Source of the DNA: Coprinellus micaceus
Lineage: Eukaryota > Basidiomycota > Agaricomycetes > Agaricales > Psathyrellaceae
Length of the DNA stretch: 64,000 bases
Reading direction: 5' to 3'
NCBI GenBank assembly: GCA_951394405.1
Contig: OX596339.1
Span: forward strand, 3,596,001-3,660,000
The notes under the pieces were generated by a model that was not told where the DNA came from, did no database searches, and saw only the letters and a list, made by a program, of their open reading frames with translations. Numbering within the stretch: position 1 is the stretch's first letter; each line of letters opens with the position of its first letter. The position numbers and the translations under genes are program-made. Below are positions 32,030-43,780 of the stretch, piece by piece.

Positions 32030-34188
32030 ATGCCTATGGTTGACAACGCTTCCAGCATCAGCGTAGGGCAGATCTCACAGGTTAATACCCGGGCGTATCA
32101 TCGTTCAGGGCTGACCTCGGTCAGCGTCAGTGGTGAGTGCCAGAGGAAAGATAGACTGGGGAGGAGATCGATGGACTAATGGGCCCGTTCAGGTGACGCT
32201 CACTACGCGAGCACAACTGAGATCAACGCTGGAGTGTACAATCGCTTTGAGGTGGGCGCTGCTGACCCATTGGAAAGTGAGTGGAACAAATCGTTAGAGT
32301 GAACGAGAGAGCACCGACACTGATACCAAATCATCAGAACTCTACGCTCGCGTCGCTGCAGGGTGCATGCACAACTCCGCTGAACGAGTCGATGCACCCA
32401 AATGCCATGAAGAAACGAGAAAGGCCGTCCAGGATGATATCTTCAGCTGGATTTCCGACGGGGAACCCGACCAAATGCTGTGGCTGACGGGACCGGCTGG
32501 GAGTGGGAAGACGGCGATTATGGGAACGGTGTCGGACAAGCTTGAGGAGACAGGGCAGCTAGCCGCGACCTTCTACTTCTCGTCGTACAGGGGAATGGCG
32601 GAAACAATGTCAAAGCAACGCGTTGTAACGACACTCGCTTATCAACTCATCGTGCACCCAACCTTGAAGAATGCACTTTCATCGCCAATGCTTTCGGTCG
32701 TCCGACAGAACCCTGCAGTATTCGACATGAATTTGAAGCGGCAATTCGAGATGCTCATCCTACAGCCCCTGCGAGCCTCCCAAGGCAAGCTAAGCTCGGT
32801 GCCGGGTCCTCCCATGGCGATCATTGTTGATGGAGTGGACGAATGTGGCGAAGGCGACTACAGCGGTTCTGGTCGATCGAGACAAGACGACCAAATAGAA
32901 ATTCTCTCTCTCCTTCTACAGGCAATCAAAACTCCCTCATTTCCCTTCCGCATCGTCGTCGCCAGCCGTCCCGAGACCTGGATTCGTCGATTCCTCACAG
33001 ATGCTGGTGCTGGCGTGGTCACCGAAATCTTCCTCGATGACAAGTACAGTCCCGACGACGACATCCGGTTATTTCTCCAGTCCAAGTTCGCTGAGCTCTG
33101 TCGGCGCTACGGCATCAACCCTGTAGGGTGGCCCACAGAAGAGGCCTACCAAAAGCTGGTTCAAAGTGCATCTGGCCAGTTCATATATGTTGCGACCGTG
33201 CTTCGCTTCGTCGACACGCCCGGACGTCTACCACAAGACCAGCTCGACATTGTCCTCAGAATCAAACCACAAGATGTGTCAAGTCCGTTTAGCGCGTTGG
33301 ACGCGCTCTACACCTCAATTCTACAGTCCAGCCCTGCTCCCGAGACGACTGTGCTCTGGTTGAATGCCCAGCCTGGCGCTAGGATTTCCGTGTGGACTGT
33401 TGATCGGCTGTTCGAGTCGACTGCAGGACAAGCACAGATGTTCCTTGGTCTTCCATCATTGGTTTATATCCCTGACCTTAACACCGGCACGACCGACTCG
33501 TCTCATTATGGGGCACGGCTGAAGGTTTCTCGGGCTCTTGTTCCCGATTTGGTCTGGGATACCGGGTACGCTTTCTACCACAGGTCCTTCCTCGACTACC
33601 TCGGGGACCGCTCACGATGTGGGGCTGCCTTTCCCAACATTGGCAATGCAGAGATTGAGAAGTGGATTTGGGGGCGGTTTTCTCAAACCTTGAAGTGTGA
33701 GCACATACAATTCTTGGCACTATGCCCTTCTCATTGACGATACGCGCACAGGCGGCGGTCCTGAAGTCCAGTTGGAATCATCATTGCTCCCGGTGTTCAA
33801 GAGGTGCTTCCTCGACATGATCTCTGTGTATGGTGCCTACCACCCTGGATGGGCCACGCTTGAAGTGGATGCCTTCTCCATGACCCAACCGCGTGAATGG
33901 ATTGGTGTACTAGATACAATTCCATCTAGATACTCTCGCGATGAGTGTTTGATGCGAATATTGTACTCCTTTGTACACCAAAACGTGAGCCTTTAATTCT
34001 GTACAGTACGCCGTCATACCAACACGCTGATGACAATATAGTGTCGTTCCTCTCGCCCATGTAATTCAGGGTGCAAGCGGTGGAGAGAGGCGATCTCGGA
34101 GCTTCCGAGCGGGAAATGGAAAGCTGGGGTGTGGAGCTCCTTCGACCTCTTCCTCGATAGGTTCTGCTTGAAAGATCTTGAGCTGTGA
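32030..34188 (+). CDS. NLR-F: NACHT NTPase with Cys-rich C-terminus
   Basis: Five exons: 32030-32132, 32193-32276, 32338-33696, 33752-33984 and 34042-34188, giving 641 residues. The leader motifs are SQVNTRAY in exon 1 and TEINAGVY in exon 2. Walker A is GPAGSGKT (K120, with Thr rather than Ser), Walker B is MAIIVDGVDECG, and FRIVVASRPETWIR follows. The tail is GGPEVQLESS and the last exon is CRSSRPCNSGCKRWREAI then LFLDRFCLKDLEL. Compared with the paralogues the middle region is shortened by about ten residues near the WTVDRLFES block. The ORF is complete and intron phases match the family. Confidence 0.87.
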
Positions 34189-37100
34189 GCCCTCCCCAGA
34201 GCCCCATCGGCGCTCACCTTTACTTTGGCTGGTAAGTGCACATTATCTTGAAGACTGCCCCCAAGTTAATTCCAACGCTTCAGATCACTGACATGATTCG
34301 AGGTGGAGAAATTCACCCGAGCACTACGATTCAGAGGGTCGCATTGCCGGGAAGATCGTTGGCTGGGGAACATTTCTCCGACGTGTCGAGTATACCTTGG
34401 ATCAATACTTTGTTCTGTATGTACGCAACCCAACTCATGTTGCGATTCACAGTCACAAGGATGACCCCGACGTCGAACCCACGGGAACACCGATTATATG
34501 CACCTCATACTGACAATCGCGAGTTCGTCGCGAACACCCGAATGGGTGCAGAGGGGAGGCCAAGATCTAAGGAGGCGCGGTAGGTATGTGGTTGAGATGT
34601 GGCGAGAATTGTCGTTCCTTCCCCAATGCAAACGTCGTTCCAGTCCAGGGTGGGTTTGAGAATATGACTCGGCAGAAATACAAGCAGCGAGATCGTTGGG
34701 AAAACAGGGAAAGCAGAGGCATAGTCGGTACTGCCCCCTGGACTTGCGAGTGGTGGTCCAGCCATACCAGAATACGAACGCCGTCGAGGGTTGGCTGGTC
34801 GTTCGCACCCTTCTGGAAGGGATACCACTCTGAGGGTGGTGTAGATGAGGGCAAGAGGGGGCCTCATAATCACGAAAGAACATGACGGGGGCCGAGAGAG
34901 GTGCTAGGTGACGCAGACTTTGAAGAGATAAGAAACAACGAAAAGAAGGAGCGTCGTTCGCCGCCTCGTTCACTTCCCCAGTTCGAAGTCATGAAATGGT
35001 ATGAATTGGGCCGAGGACGCGCCAGAGGGCACAATACTGGGGACGGTCCAGCAGACAGACGATGCGAGACGCGATCTTGGGCAACTTGAAACCTGAGCTT
35101 GTGCTCTTACTAATGGACATCGCGATCTCCAGTGTCGATCCGTTGATTGGGTGTAGTGCCGCCGTTTCCTTTCGATGAATATAACTCTGCCATCATGTCA
35201 GTAACCAAAGTTAAGGGACATATGGTGCAGTGTCGGGGAGTGGGCTATGGTTGAAGCATGTACTGCGATTCGGTTGTCAAATCATGCGGATGAAGCAAAG
35301 TTGAACGCCGCCCCAGTGCTCAGTTGGCCGAGACTAACTATTGCGGACGGCAGGGGTCGACCGAAGTCGCCCTTTTCCCACCACAGTCCCATGTAACCAA
35401 GAGCGTAAGTAGGTCCACCTCAGTTGATAATGGGTAGCATAGGGTGTCCTGGGGCTTCGGTTTGTGGACAGGGATGGGTAGTGGGTGGCAACAAAGCATT
35501 GTTGACCGGTCCATCAGCTTTTGTCATCGCTAAATCGATGAGTGATTGAGAGAAGGTTTTAAGGACTAGAATGTGGCATCGAACGGAGGCAGGAGTCATC
35601 CTAGGGAACCAGTCTCTCAGATACATCGACGCAAGATAGCTCAGAGGTTCCTTAGTTCGGTAGAGGCGGCTGTCCATGGATAGGGTGTGATGACGCGCAA
35701 ACCTGGACGCTTAGGGGTAGCCAGGCGTAGACCAAGGAAATTCGTGAGCAGGGAGCGACCACCACAGGGAATGAGAGAGAGAAGATGGGTTAACTTCCAC
35801 ATTTTTCTCAGCACACATATCTAAACGCAGTCCGTATCACGCGGTGAGTATTTCCGTACAAACATTCACATTTGGAGAGATTTTGGGCCAATGTTGAGTT
35901 CAGGGAAATATACCGAGGGACAGGGGTTGGTCAGCGCTTGTTCTTGACTGCCATGTCGCCCTTACCACCTAATAGCAAACAATCCTTGTCGGTCGACAGT
36001 ATGAGTGAACCCGACGAGCCCATCAAACCGTTGAAGCAGATCGACTCGATAGAGTTCACGCACAGATCGCCTCCACTGGGATGCGCAACTCCGCTACGCA
36101 AGGCGACGGGTCTACACCACTTCCCCAAGGATGGGGATGTACAGAGAGGAAGGGGAGGTTTAGCTGAGGTGCATAAATTGACTGCGATGGCTTTAGTGTT
36201 CGGGTAGAACGGTATGTTTGGTTTGCACTGCGCCGCCTACGTTTCTCACCTATCGCTCTGTCTACCACTCGTCTTCACCACCCATTCTACTCTCCCCTTC
36301 CCAAGATACCCTCGCCAACCACAGCCTCGGGACCCAAACCACCAAACCACCAAACTCTCAATCCTTCTCTTCGCCCACACCCACACCATCCACCCACCGA
36401 CTGCATCCTACAGCCATTGACGCTCTTGTGGGCAGGGCTCTGGTGGCCTGGGGTCGGAGTATCAGCCTCACCGGCGCCCCAGAAACATCTCGTTCCTGGC
36501 GAGGAGGGCCTGTTGAGTCCTCAAATGACACGGCGCCCCAAGCCTGTCGATAGGCCCATCTGCAGCCGCCGACCTCCACTGTCCGCCGTATACCCTCCCA
36601 CGATCCCTCGTCCCTCGTTTTACGAGCCCCTAAATGGGAAGCTAAATCCAGCCGTATCCTGGCGCCACCGTTAAGATGACGGACCGCCATTCATTACGCT
36701 CATTCCACGACAGGTCGCCTTCTCTATGGAACGGCGACTGGCCTCCCCAATATACGTCTCGAGCCCCAGTTGACGCGGCGACTGTCATGGATGCATCCCC
36801 CTATTATGACGAACCATAGTAGGCAAGCGTTCGCGGAGAATCTGGCTTGCGTCCCGAGCATCAGGACATACACCTATTCCAACACCCTCATTCTCAGTCT
36901 TGATGTCAAAACCGACCAGCAATTATGCTCCCCTCACCACGTCACCCTTCATGCCCTGAGTCCCCACTTCGGCTCTGGAGTTCGTCCCCATACTGAGCCA
37001 TCGGACAACATGCGGCCCAAATGGCGAGACTCTCGCATTTCGAGGGATCACAACCTTTGTATCGACTCATGGCTGCCTTACACCCCTCTCTGATTATCGC

Positions 37101-38609
37101 CTTACCGATGACGCTGAATGGGATCGGGATGGGCGTGCGTGGGGAAGGTGGCACCTAAGAAATAGCAGGGATTAGCGTCACTTCCCGAGACGCCTTGCCC
37201 ACTTACGCCTTCAAGCTTCAGCTCTGCACTTCCAGCCCCCAGCTTGACGGCTTCAGACGCTCGTCGCCGCTTCTATTCGCCCTCTCCCTCGGTCCAATGC
37301 AAACGCCCCCTAGCATCGACGAAGAATCCATTAGCGCTCTATAATTGCACACGAAGAGTTTATACCCCCGTTCAAGCGACGACCTACAGGACGCCACACC
37401 CGTTCTATACGGCGTTCCCCGGCTCATTGGGTTTCTACCAGTCACTATCTATCATCTAGATACAGATTGCCACAGACTCTGGGTATACACATTGGGATAT
37501 CCGCCCATCGTAGCTAGGGTGGAAGGTAGAATGATATATCCTATGATCGTACGTTCTTTCCATTCGTTCTCTCTTCGAGGTGTAAAGCGCGCTAACACGT
37601 TCAATCCTGTCTAGCCACCAGCGTGCCACCCACTCGTCGTCGTTGATTCACACTGGGCCGAAAAATCGCTGGACGTGATTGCGCCAGAGACCGTGCCGGA
37701 TAAAGTTCACACGTTTGTGGCCCTATCTTGGACAACCGACGACCAGACATTTTGAGAGGCCCGTGTCCAGTAAACCTGCTCTCGGGCTGGTCGCTGGAGG
37801 TCCAGAAATAGACCAGGTACCGTGTACTTACTCATGACAGAAACAATGTCCGTATGTCGTCCATAAATCGTTCCAAAGGGAATCACACAAAAATTGGCCC
37901 ATCCCTGGTAGCGAGAAGGTCAGTAATGGACCAGATTTCATGCCCGAGAGGCTGGTATTTCTCTGGGAGATTTAATTCCAGGATTTCTGGCCCCTGAAAG
38001 ACCACATTCTCTGGGGGTTATGTGGTGCCTCTCTGGACTGAGCCACCCCAGCAAACATGGTCATAGCCTGGGCTTTGTCTGCTCGTTTTCTGTCCCTCCC
38101 AGGTCCATCCAATTCCCACTTTACCAGAACAGGTCCCTCCCATCGTTTGACCAATGCAATGTGTTGATTTCCCTGCCCCGACACCCCCCTGGCCTTGTGG
38201 CGCATGTCCTGCCAGGTAAACTGCGCGGGTCCTGGAGCCACTTGTGCCACAATTCATGGCATGTCCTCCCCCACGAAAACTGGTGGACTCGGCCCCTGGT
38301 TTCGTGGTCGTCGTCCATTCACGCTCACGAAAACCAGTGCTGCAAGGTGAGCGTGCAGACGCGGCAGACGCGTCACATCGTTGATCATGATTCATTCGTG
38401 GGGCACCGTTTGCGACGGCTCTCTCATCACCGTGTATTTGGCCAAACGATCATCACTCAGGAACACCTGCCTCACACAAGTAGCCGCCGGACCAAGTGGC
38501 ACAGGCCACAGGCAAGTGGGTGGGACATCTGGGGAACTAGGTTTCATATCCGAACAAAATATACAGAGGTAAGAGACGAGGAGTGAATCTACTGGTGCAA
38601 AAGGACGGG
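34189..38609. other. gene-poor region with a possible remnant at 37.3-37.75 kb
   Basis: Most ORFs here are short, overlapping and low-complexity. One stretch reads like coding sequence: 37350-37546 (+) contains VLYGVPRLIGFLPVTIYHLD and RLWVYTLGYPPIVARVEGRM. It can be joined by an intron (donor gtacgt, acceptor ctgtctag) to about 37616-37756 (CHPLVVVDSHWAEKSLDVI ... stop). An in-frame stop upstream and the lack of a start make a remnant more likely than a gene. The rest, including the stretch at 37.8-38.5 kb, shows nothing that I can assign. Confidence 0.35.
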
Positions 38610-39298
38610 TCACAAAAAACTGGGGAAACTGTGGTGCGGCGATCTATTGAGCGCTGTCGAGGTGCGGGATATCAGAAAGTGGGTCTGATACAAGACAGAA
38701 ACGAAACATACCTGTCTCTTCCGTCGAGTACCATTCCCAACCCAGTAAGGAGGGCTTGAAGCATCTCGAATCGTGCTTTCCTCTGCGCGTCCCCAGATGT
38801 CAGCTCGTCCGCCCCCAACCTCGCGTTCTCCACCTCCGAACTCACGTTCTCCGCCTCGGACTTCGCGTTCTCCTCCTTCGCCCTCGCGAGCTCGTCCTTC
38901 GCCCTTGCGAGCTCGTCCTTCGTCCTGGCGAGCTCGTCCTTCATCCTGGCGAGCTCATCCGAGAATGCCTTGCAGACGGCTTGGCTTAAGGAGAGGTCCA
39001 CGCGGAGCGCGTCGCTTTTGACCTTCAGGCGGTCCCTCCTTTCGGCAGCGAGCTGAGCAAAGACGCGGGTCTGTCCGACTTCCCTTGAAAGGGCCTCGTA
39101 CTCCAGCCTCAATATGGTATGCCTGCCTGGGGTGGCAACAGCCTGAGCGCGGTGCTCGCGTTCGAGCTGATGGAAGCGAGATTGGAAGTCGACGAAAGAC
39201 TGGTCGACATCGGCCCGGCGGTCGACGGCGGAGTCGGTAAGGGGGGCTGACTCGTCGAGGGAAGCCTGGTCGACGGGGGCAAGAGGGGTTCGGTACAT
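38610..39298 (-). CDS. coiled-coil protein, two exons
   Basis: Exons 39298-38712 and 38643-38610 give 206 residues starting MYRTPLAPVDQ. The exon 1 frame is open 45 codons further upstream, but that part looks like promoter. After a helical region (FVDFQSRFHQLEREHRAQA), residues about 120-170 form a strong coiled coil with the seven-residue unit KDELARx repeated four times (DELARMK, DELART, DELARAK twice). A more divergent heptad stretch (EENAKSEAENVSSEVENA) follows. The intron donor gtatgt splits an Arg codon and the second exon ends SPHHSFPSFL. There is no catalytic domain, signal or membrane segment. A structural or oligomerising role is likely, and the family is unknown. Confidence 0.6.
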
Positions 39299-40591
39299 TG
39301 CTGTTGGTGATGCTGGGTGGCGTGTATGATAAGTGGTGGGGGAAGGGAGGATGGCACATATACTTATAGGTTTGGAAGTGATAAAGGAGCCGTGGCTACA
39401 AAGGAGTGGCACCTTCAAAGACAAAAGAGCCAAGGAAGAAGGGGACGCATCACCCTCTCCCCGACATGGTTACACACCTGAATTTACAGACCGACGGTTG
39501 GACTCACGTCGAGCCCGGAATGCAACCCCTCTGCCCATTTCTGTCCAGTTCTGTCATTCACGGGCACCTACCACCTATCACGACTCACGAGCGACATAAG
39601 GGATCGGTTGCCGAGAAGACGACAAAGTGAGCACGTGAAGGGAAAGTGCAGAGGAAGAGGAGCTCGAGAGCGAGCCGAATGTCCCAACCAAAGGAACACA
39701 GAGGAGCACTGACATCTGAGCGCTTCCGAAGGCGATGGGAAACCCCACACAACGCCGGGATTTCCAAAGCTATAACTCACAGTCTGGGTGGAGAAAGAAA
39801 GCTGAGCCATGGGCGACGTGCCGGGAGTACCAGGAAAGACTCAGAAGCGCGCGTCAGCAGGCTGCCGTGCGTGGGAGCTTGGGTATATATATCTGCTTAC
39901 AAAGCCTCTGCTTGGGTATTGAGCGTCCAACATCAGGGCTTCAACCCTCCAACCAGGTACGTCCCTATCCGTCTAAGCTTAGCGATAACGATGAGGCCCT
40001 CTAATCGCACAACTAGGCGAACGCGATTCCTCCCTGGTCTCCCTCCATTTTCGAAGCGGAATATTAGGCTGCACGGCAGGAGAATCTATCCCTCGAGCTT
40101 TCCCCACAAGCAGCACGAAAGCAGCACGAGTTCATCACCGTTCATCACCAGTCTGCCTTGGGGTTCGAATATTCACCTTCACATCCCCCCCCCCCCCCCC
40201 CCCCGCCCAGCCGAACATCACCCAAACCCCCGAATATCGACGAGAAACGGTTGTCCTGCGTCCCTTGGGGGGCGACTCCGAAGATCTTTCTGACGGGTAC
40301 TTCCTTCACTAACTACACCTTCACGCTCCCTTATGTTCCTTGGAGGCTGGCTCTGCTGAGCGCCCAAGGTGCCCTGCTGGTTTGCCGGCTGCGAGCGACC
40401 TTAGACCCACAGGTCATGGTATCCGAAGGGCTATTCCTTTCCTCATCTTATCAGCCACCCTTCGCATTCCCCGTATCACAATCCAAGCGAAACTTTCGTC
40501 CATCGTCCCATTCGACCATTCGGGCATAGGTTTACCTCACAGGACTACGAGAGCTACGTCAATCTACGCACTCCCATCCTCTCCCAGCCTC
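39299..40591. other. intergenic, with a 20-C homopolymer
   Basis: No supported gene. The upstream region of the coiled-coil gene lies at 39299-39450. At 40185-40204 there is an uninterrupted run of 20 C, which is exceptional for this window and a likely length-variable tract. Confidence 0.5.
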
Positions 40592-40965
40592 ATGAAAGCT
40601 GCACTGCGTCGTGGGGATGGTTGGCGGTCAGCAATAACTGTGCTGAGCCTCAACGACATCTTGAAACTTGCGACACAATGTCACGGCCATATCAAACTCC
40701 CTCTGGGTAACCCCAGCGACATTTGGGTGGACGATAGTTTAACCAAGGACGAGCTCGATCTTGCATGTGGTGTATACAACTGCGTTTCTGGTGAGTAGTT
40801 CTTTGGGGAGGGGATGGACTAAGAATATCTTTCCCAGACCACGGCAAACGCGCCGTATTACAAGAAGGAAAGGTGTGGGGGAAACTACTGTCATTGGTGC
40901 CTTTGGAGCCAGAGTTGGTATCTGAAACGACTGGAGGCCATCGAATTTGGCTTTACTTATACTGA
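40592..40965 (+). CDS. small protein of unknown function (possibly the 3' end of a longer gene)
   Basis: Exons 40592-40790 and 40838-40965, joined by a clean gtgagt...cag intron, give 108 residues beginning MKAALRRGDGWRSAITVLSL. It contains LNDILKLATQCHGHIKLPLG and ends HRIWLYLY. The frame is open upstream to about 40340 without an ATG, so further 5' exons are possible. I do not recognise the family. Confidence comes from the consistent intron and protein-like composition. Confidence 0.45.
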
Positions 40966-41375
40966 GTGGAAGAGTAAACGTAAACTGCATGGGTCCCGTG
41001 TGATTCGCACTTTTCACAGAGGTTGAACAGAACACCCGAACTTTCCTTGCCGCTTATTGGTGACATCTAGACCCCTGGCCTGGGGGCCTGTACACTACGG
41101 CACAATCCCGCTAGGTAGAAATCTCACTCCCTTTGGGATCATGTCACCGAACGTGGCCACTCGTGCTAATCGCCACTTGTTCTTAGGTACCGACTGCAGT
41201 GGCGTCTTGCCTTTTTGACCTACTACCTACTACCTACTACCCTCCCCCGTCGTCCCCCGTTTCAGCACCCCAACTCCGCCTCCTGCGTCGTGTGAGTGCC
41301 GAGCGTAGCCAACTCACACCGAAGAAGTTAGAGCGATTTCACAGGAGCAAAGGCAAACAAGAGTCGACAACGGCT

Positions 41376-43405
41376 ATGTCAGCGCGAAACGCGGCAACGA
41401 AAAGGCTTAGAAATGCCACAGCATCCTCTGACCTACCACCTTCAGAGCCCAGGTCATCCTCTTCTCGTCAAAAAATCACTATCGAGATTTCGTCTTCCCC
41501 AGAACCCGAGCTCCCACCACCCCACTCTCGACTAGCCTCAATGGGTGGCCCCACCAGGTCCAGGAAATCGCTGCAGGTGGAGGTTATCACCATTGCCTTG
41601 TCATCTTCGAAGCCCACCGGACCTTCTACCTCGCGTCGGGGTAGGCGATCATCCGCGAAAGCGCTCACAGTTACGCCCCACGCGTCCAGCGATATCATCG
41701 AAATCTCGAGTGACGAAGAAGCATCGCCACAGACCGAGAAGGGTCCTGGAAACCAGGGGCAAGCATCGGTACCACCGACGCTGGAATCCCCGGCCAGAGC
41801 TCAGGGGGTCCGAAGGAATACAGTGCCGATAGGGGACGGGCCGACAGGAGAGAAGCTCAATCGGGGAGGCAAGGGGAAGGCGAGGGCGGTACAGGAGAGC
41901 CCTTCCCCACAACCTCGAAAGATGAAGCGGCCGATCGGGCAGGAGACCAACCGTAGCGAAAAGCGGAAGAGACTGAGAGAAGACAGTCCCCTACAACATC
42001 GAACGCCTGCTCTGGATCACTGGACCTATAACGTTCAGAACTTGGATCCCACTCAGCTGGAAGCCCTTGCAGTCGTTGCAAGCGCTGAGGCTGGGCTTGA
42101 GGTCGCCAATGCGGGGTCGCTGCCTATGCATCACCAGAGGAACGAGGATCGGGAGCTCAGTGCGATATCTGTTTGGCGTGATCCAAGGCAAGCAGGGGAG
42201 TCCCTTCTCGACAGCGACAGTGACACCATCATGTTGGATGCTACCCAAGCACCTACCCTCAGTCCCCCGACTTCCCTTAGTGCCCCGACCCCGATCCGTC
42301 GAGATTCCCTCATCGAAGCTATGCTCGATGTGAAGCCCGACCTGGATCCTACATACGTGAGGGACCTCGTCGACGCACACGCCCTGGACCACGGGCCACA
42401 GACTGTCGATTTCGTTCTGGATGTTATCTTCAGCGACACCACTACAGAACACGGGGGTCCGGACGCCTTTACAGCGGGTTCCGAGGGGACCTTTCAGCAA
42501 GAGTTAGCGGGCCCGGATTCCACAAACCGAGACCCGTTGATTGAGTGCCAATGCTGCTTTGACGAGCATGCCTCAACCCACATAGTCCATTGTCCCAAGG
42601 GCCACCCCTTCTGCCTTTCTTGCCTTCGGCGATACGCTGAAGAGCGATTGGGGGCCCAAGACCCAGACCTCCTCTGCATACACCAAGATGGTTGTGGAGC
42701 GCCTTTTGAAACCCTTCAATTAGAGCGCGCTCTCCCCGAGAATGTGCTGTCTCTCCTCCAACGAACACAGCAACGTCAAGAATTGAAGAAAGCCAAGCTC
42801 GAAGGATTCGAAGAATGCCCCTTTTGCGACTGGGGTTGCATCGTCGATATTCCTATCGAGCTGAACACGACATTCATATGTGGGAACGACGGAATATGCG
42901 GTAAAATAAGCTGCCGACTTTGTCGGAGGGAGCATGGGCCAAAGCGATGTGAAGAGGTGGACTCGGAAAACCCTTCAAGGCTCGCTATAGAAGAAGCAAT
43001 GTCTCTGGCGGTGATCAGGACTTGTCCTAACTGCCCACAAGGTATGCTTCCTTGCTTCAACAAACCGGTCTTGTCTCGTCTAATTCGGGCATTTCAGTCT
43101 CGTTTGTGAAAGAAGAGGGAGTAAGTGCAGGTCACCGTTTCCGCAGCCGCCTATTCACGTAGATCCCAGTGTAACAAGATGGTGTGCCCAGAGTGTGGTT
43201 CCTTTTCTTGCTACTCTTGCAAGGCACAGATCTCGGGATACGAGCATTTCTATCCAAATGTACGTGTATCGCCGCTGTTCCAACTCAACTAACTCACAAC
43301 CCAACCACGCAGGACCCACTCAGCCACTGCGTCGTATTTGACGACGTTGAGGACCCTCATGCCGACGAAGTCAATAATGCCTTCCAGGGGGCTGCCAACT
43401 GGTAA
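41376..43405 (+). CDS. RBR-type E3 ubiquitin ligase (RNF216/TRIAD3-like)
   Basis: Exons 41376-43041, 43098-43120, 43170-43259 and 43313-43405 give 623 residues from MSARNAATKR. The frame is open to 41199, allowing 59 more residues. The N-terminal 390 residues are Ser/Pro-rich and contain two acidic SIM-like patches (ITIEISSSPEPE and IIEISSDEE), suggesting SUMO contact. RING1 has CQCCFDE...CPKGHPFCLSCL. The IBR has CPFCDWGC...CGNDGICGKISCRLCRREHGPKRC. RING2 is rebuilt across two introns as CPNC...EEGCNKMVCPECGSFSCYSC, where the Cys of GCNKM is the expected thioester-forming residue. It ends with a GYEHFYPND stretch like RNF216. Such enzymes accept ubiquitin from E2 on the RING2 Cys before transfer. 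Confidence 0.9.
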
Positions 43406-43780
43406 GCATAGGTGTCCATATCGGCCATTTTGGATCCTTGTAGGACCTGCCTCTGCGTGCCTTCCCCTCGTAGCGTGCTGTGACGTTGTAGTCGCGGTGG
43501 TACGTAGCTTAGAACCCCATTATAACTTCTGTGGTATCCAGATACACTTGCGAATGCAACAACTCGGCGGTGAGATGCGTTTCTCTAGTTCATCCCCGGG
43601 TACTTTGGACAACGAGCAAATGTGAAAGCGCTATTTCCACGGAAGGCGAATGTAGGGAATCAGGACGTAAGGTAGTGACACTTCAGTCCTTCAGATGTAG
43701 CAAGGAAAGGACTGAGCCCATGTCGTTGGCGAGGGCTTGATCTCTGTCGCCACCAACGACAAGGGGGAGCAGTGCAATAT

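Noticed and set aside
34189..38600. Transposon in the gene-poor interval
   Set aside because: I looked for reverse transcriptase, integrase, transposase and helicase motifs and for long terminal repeats and saw none.
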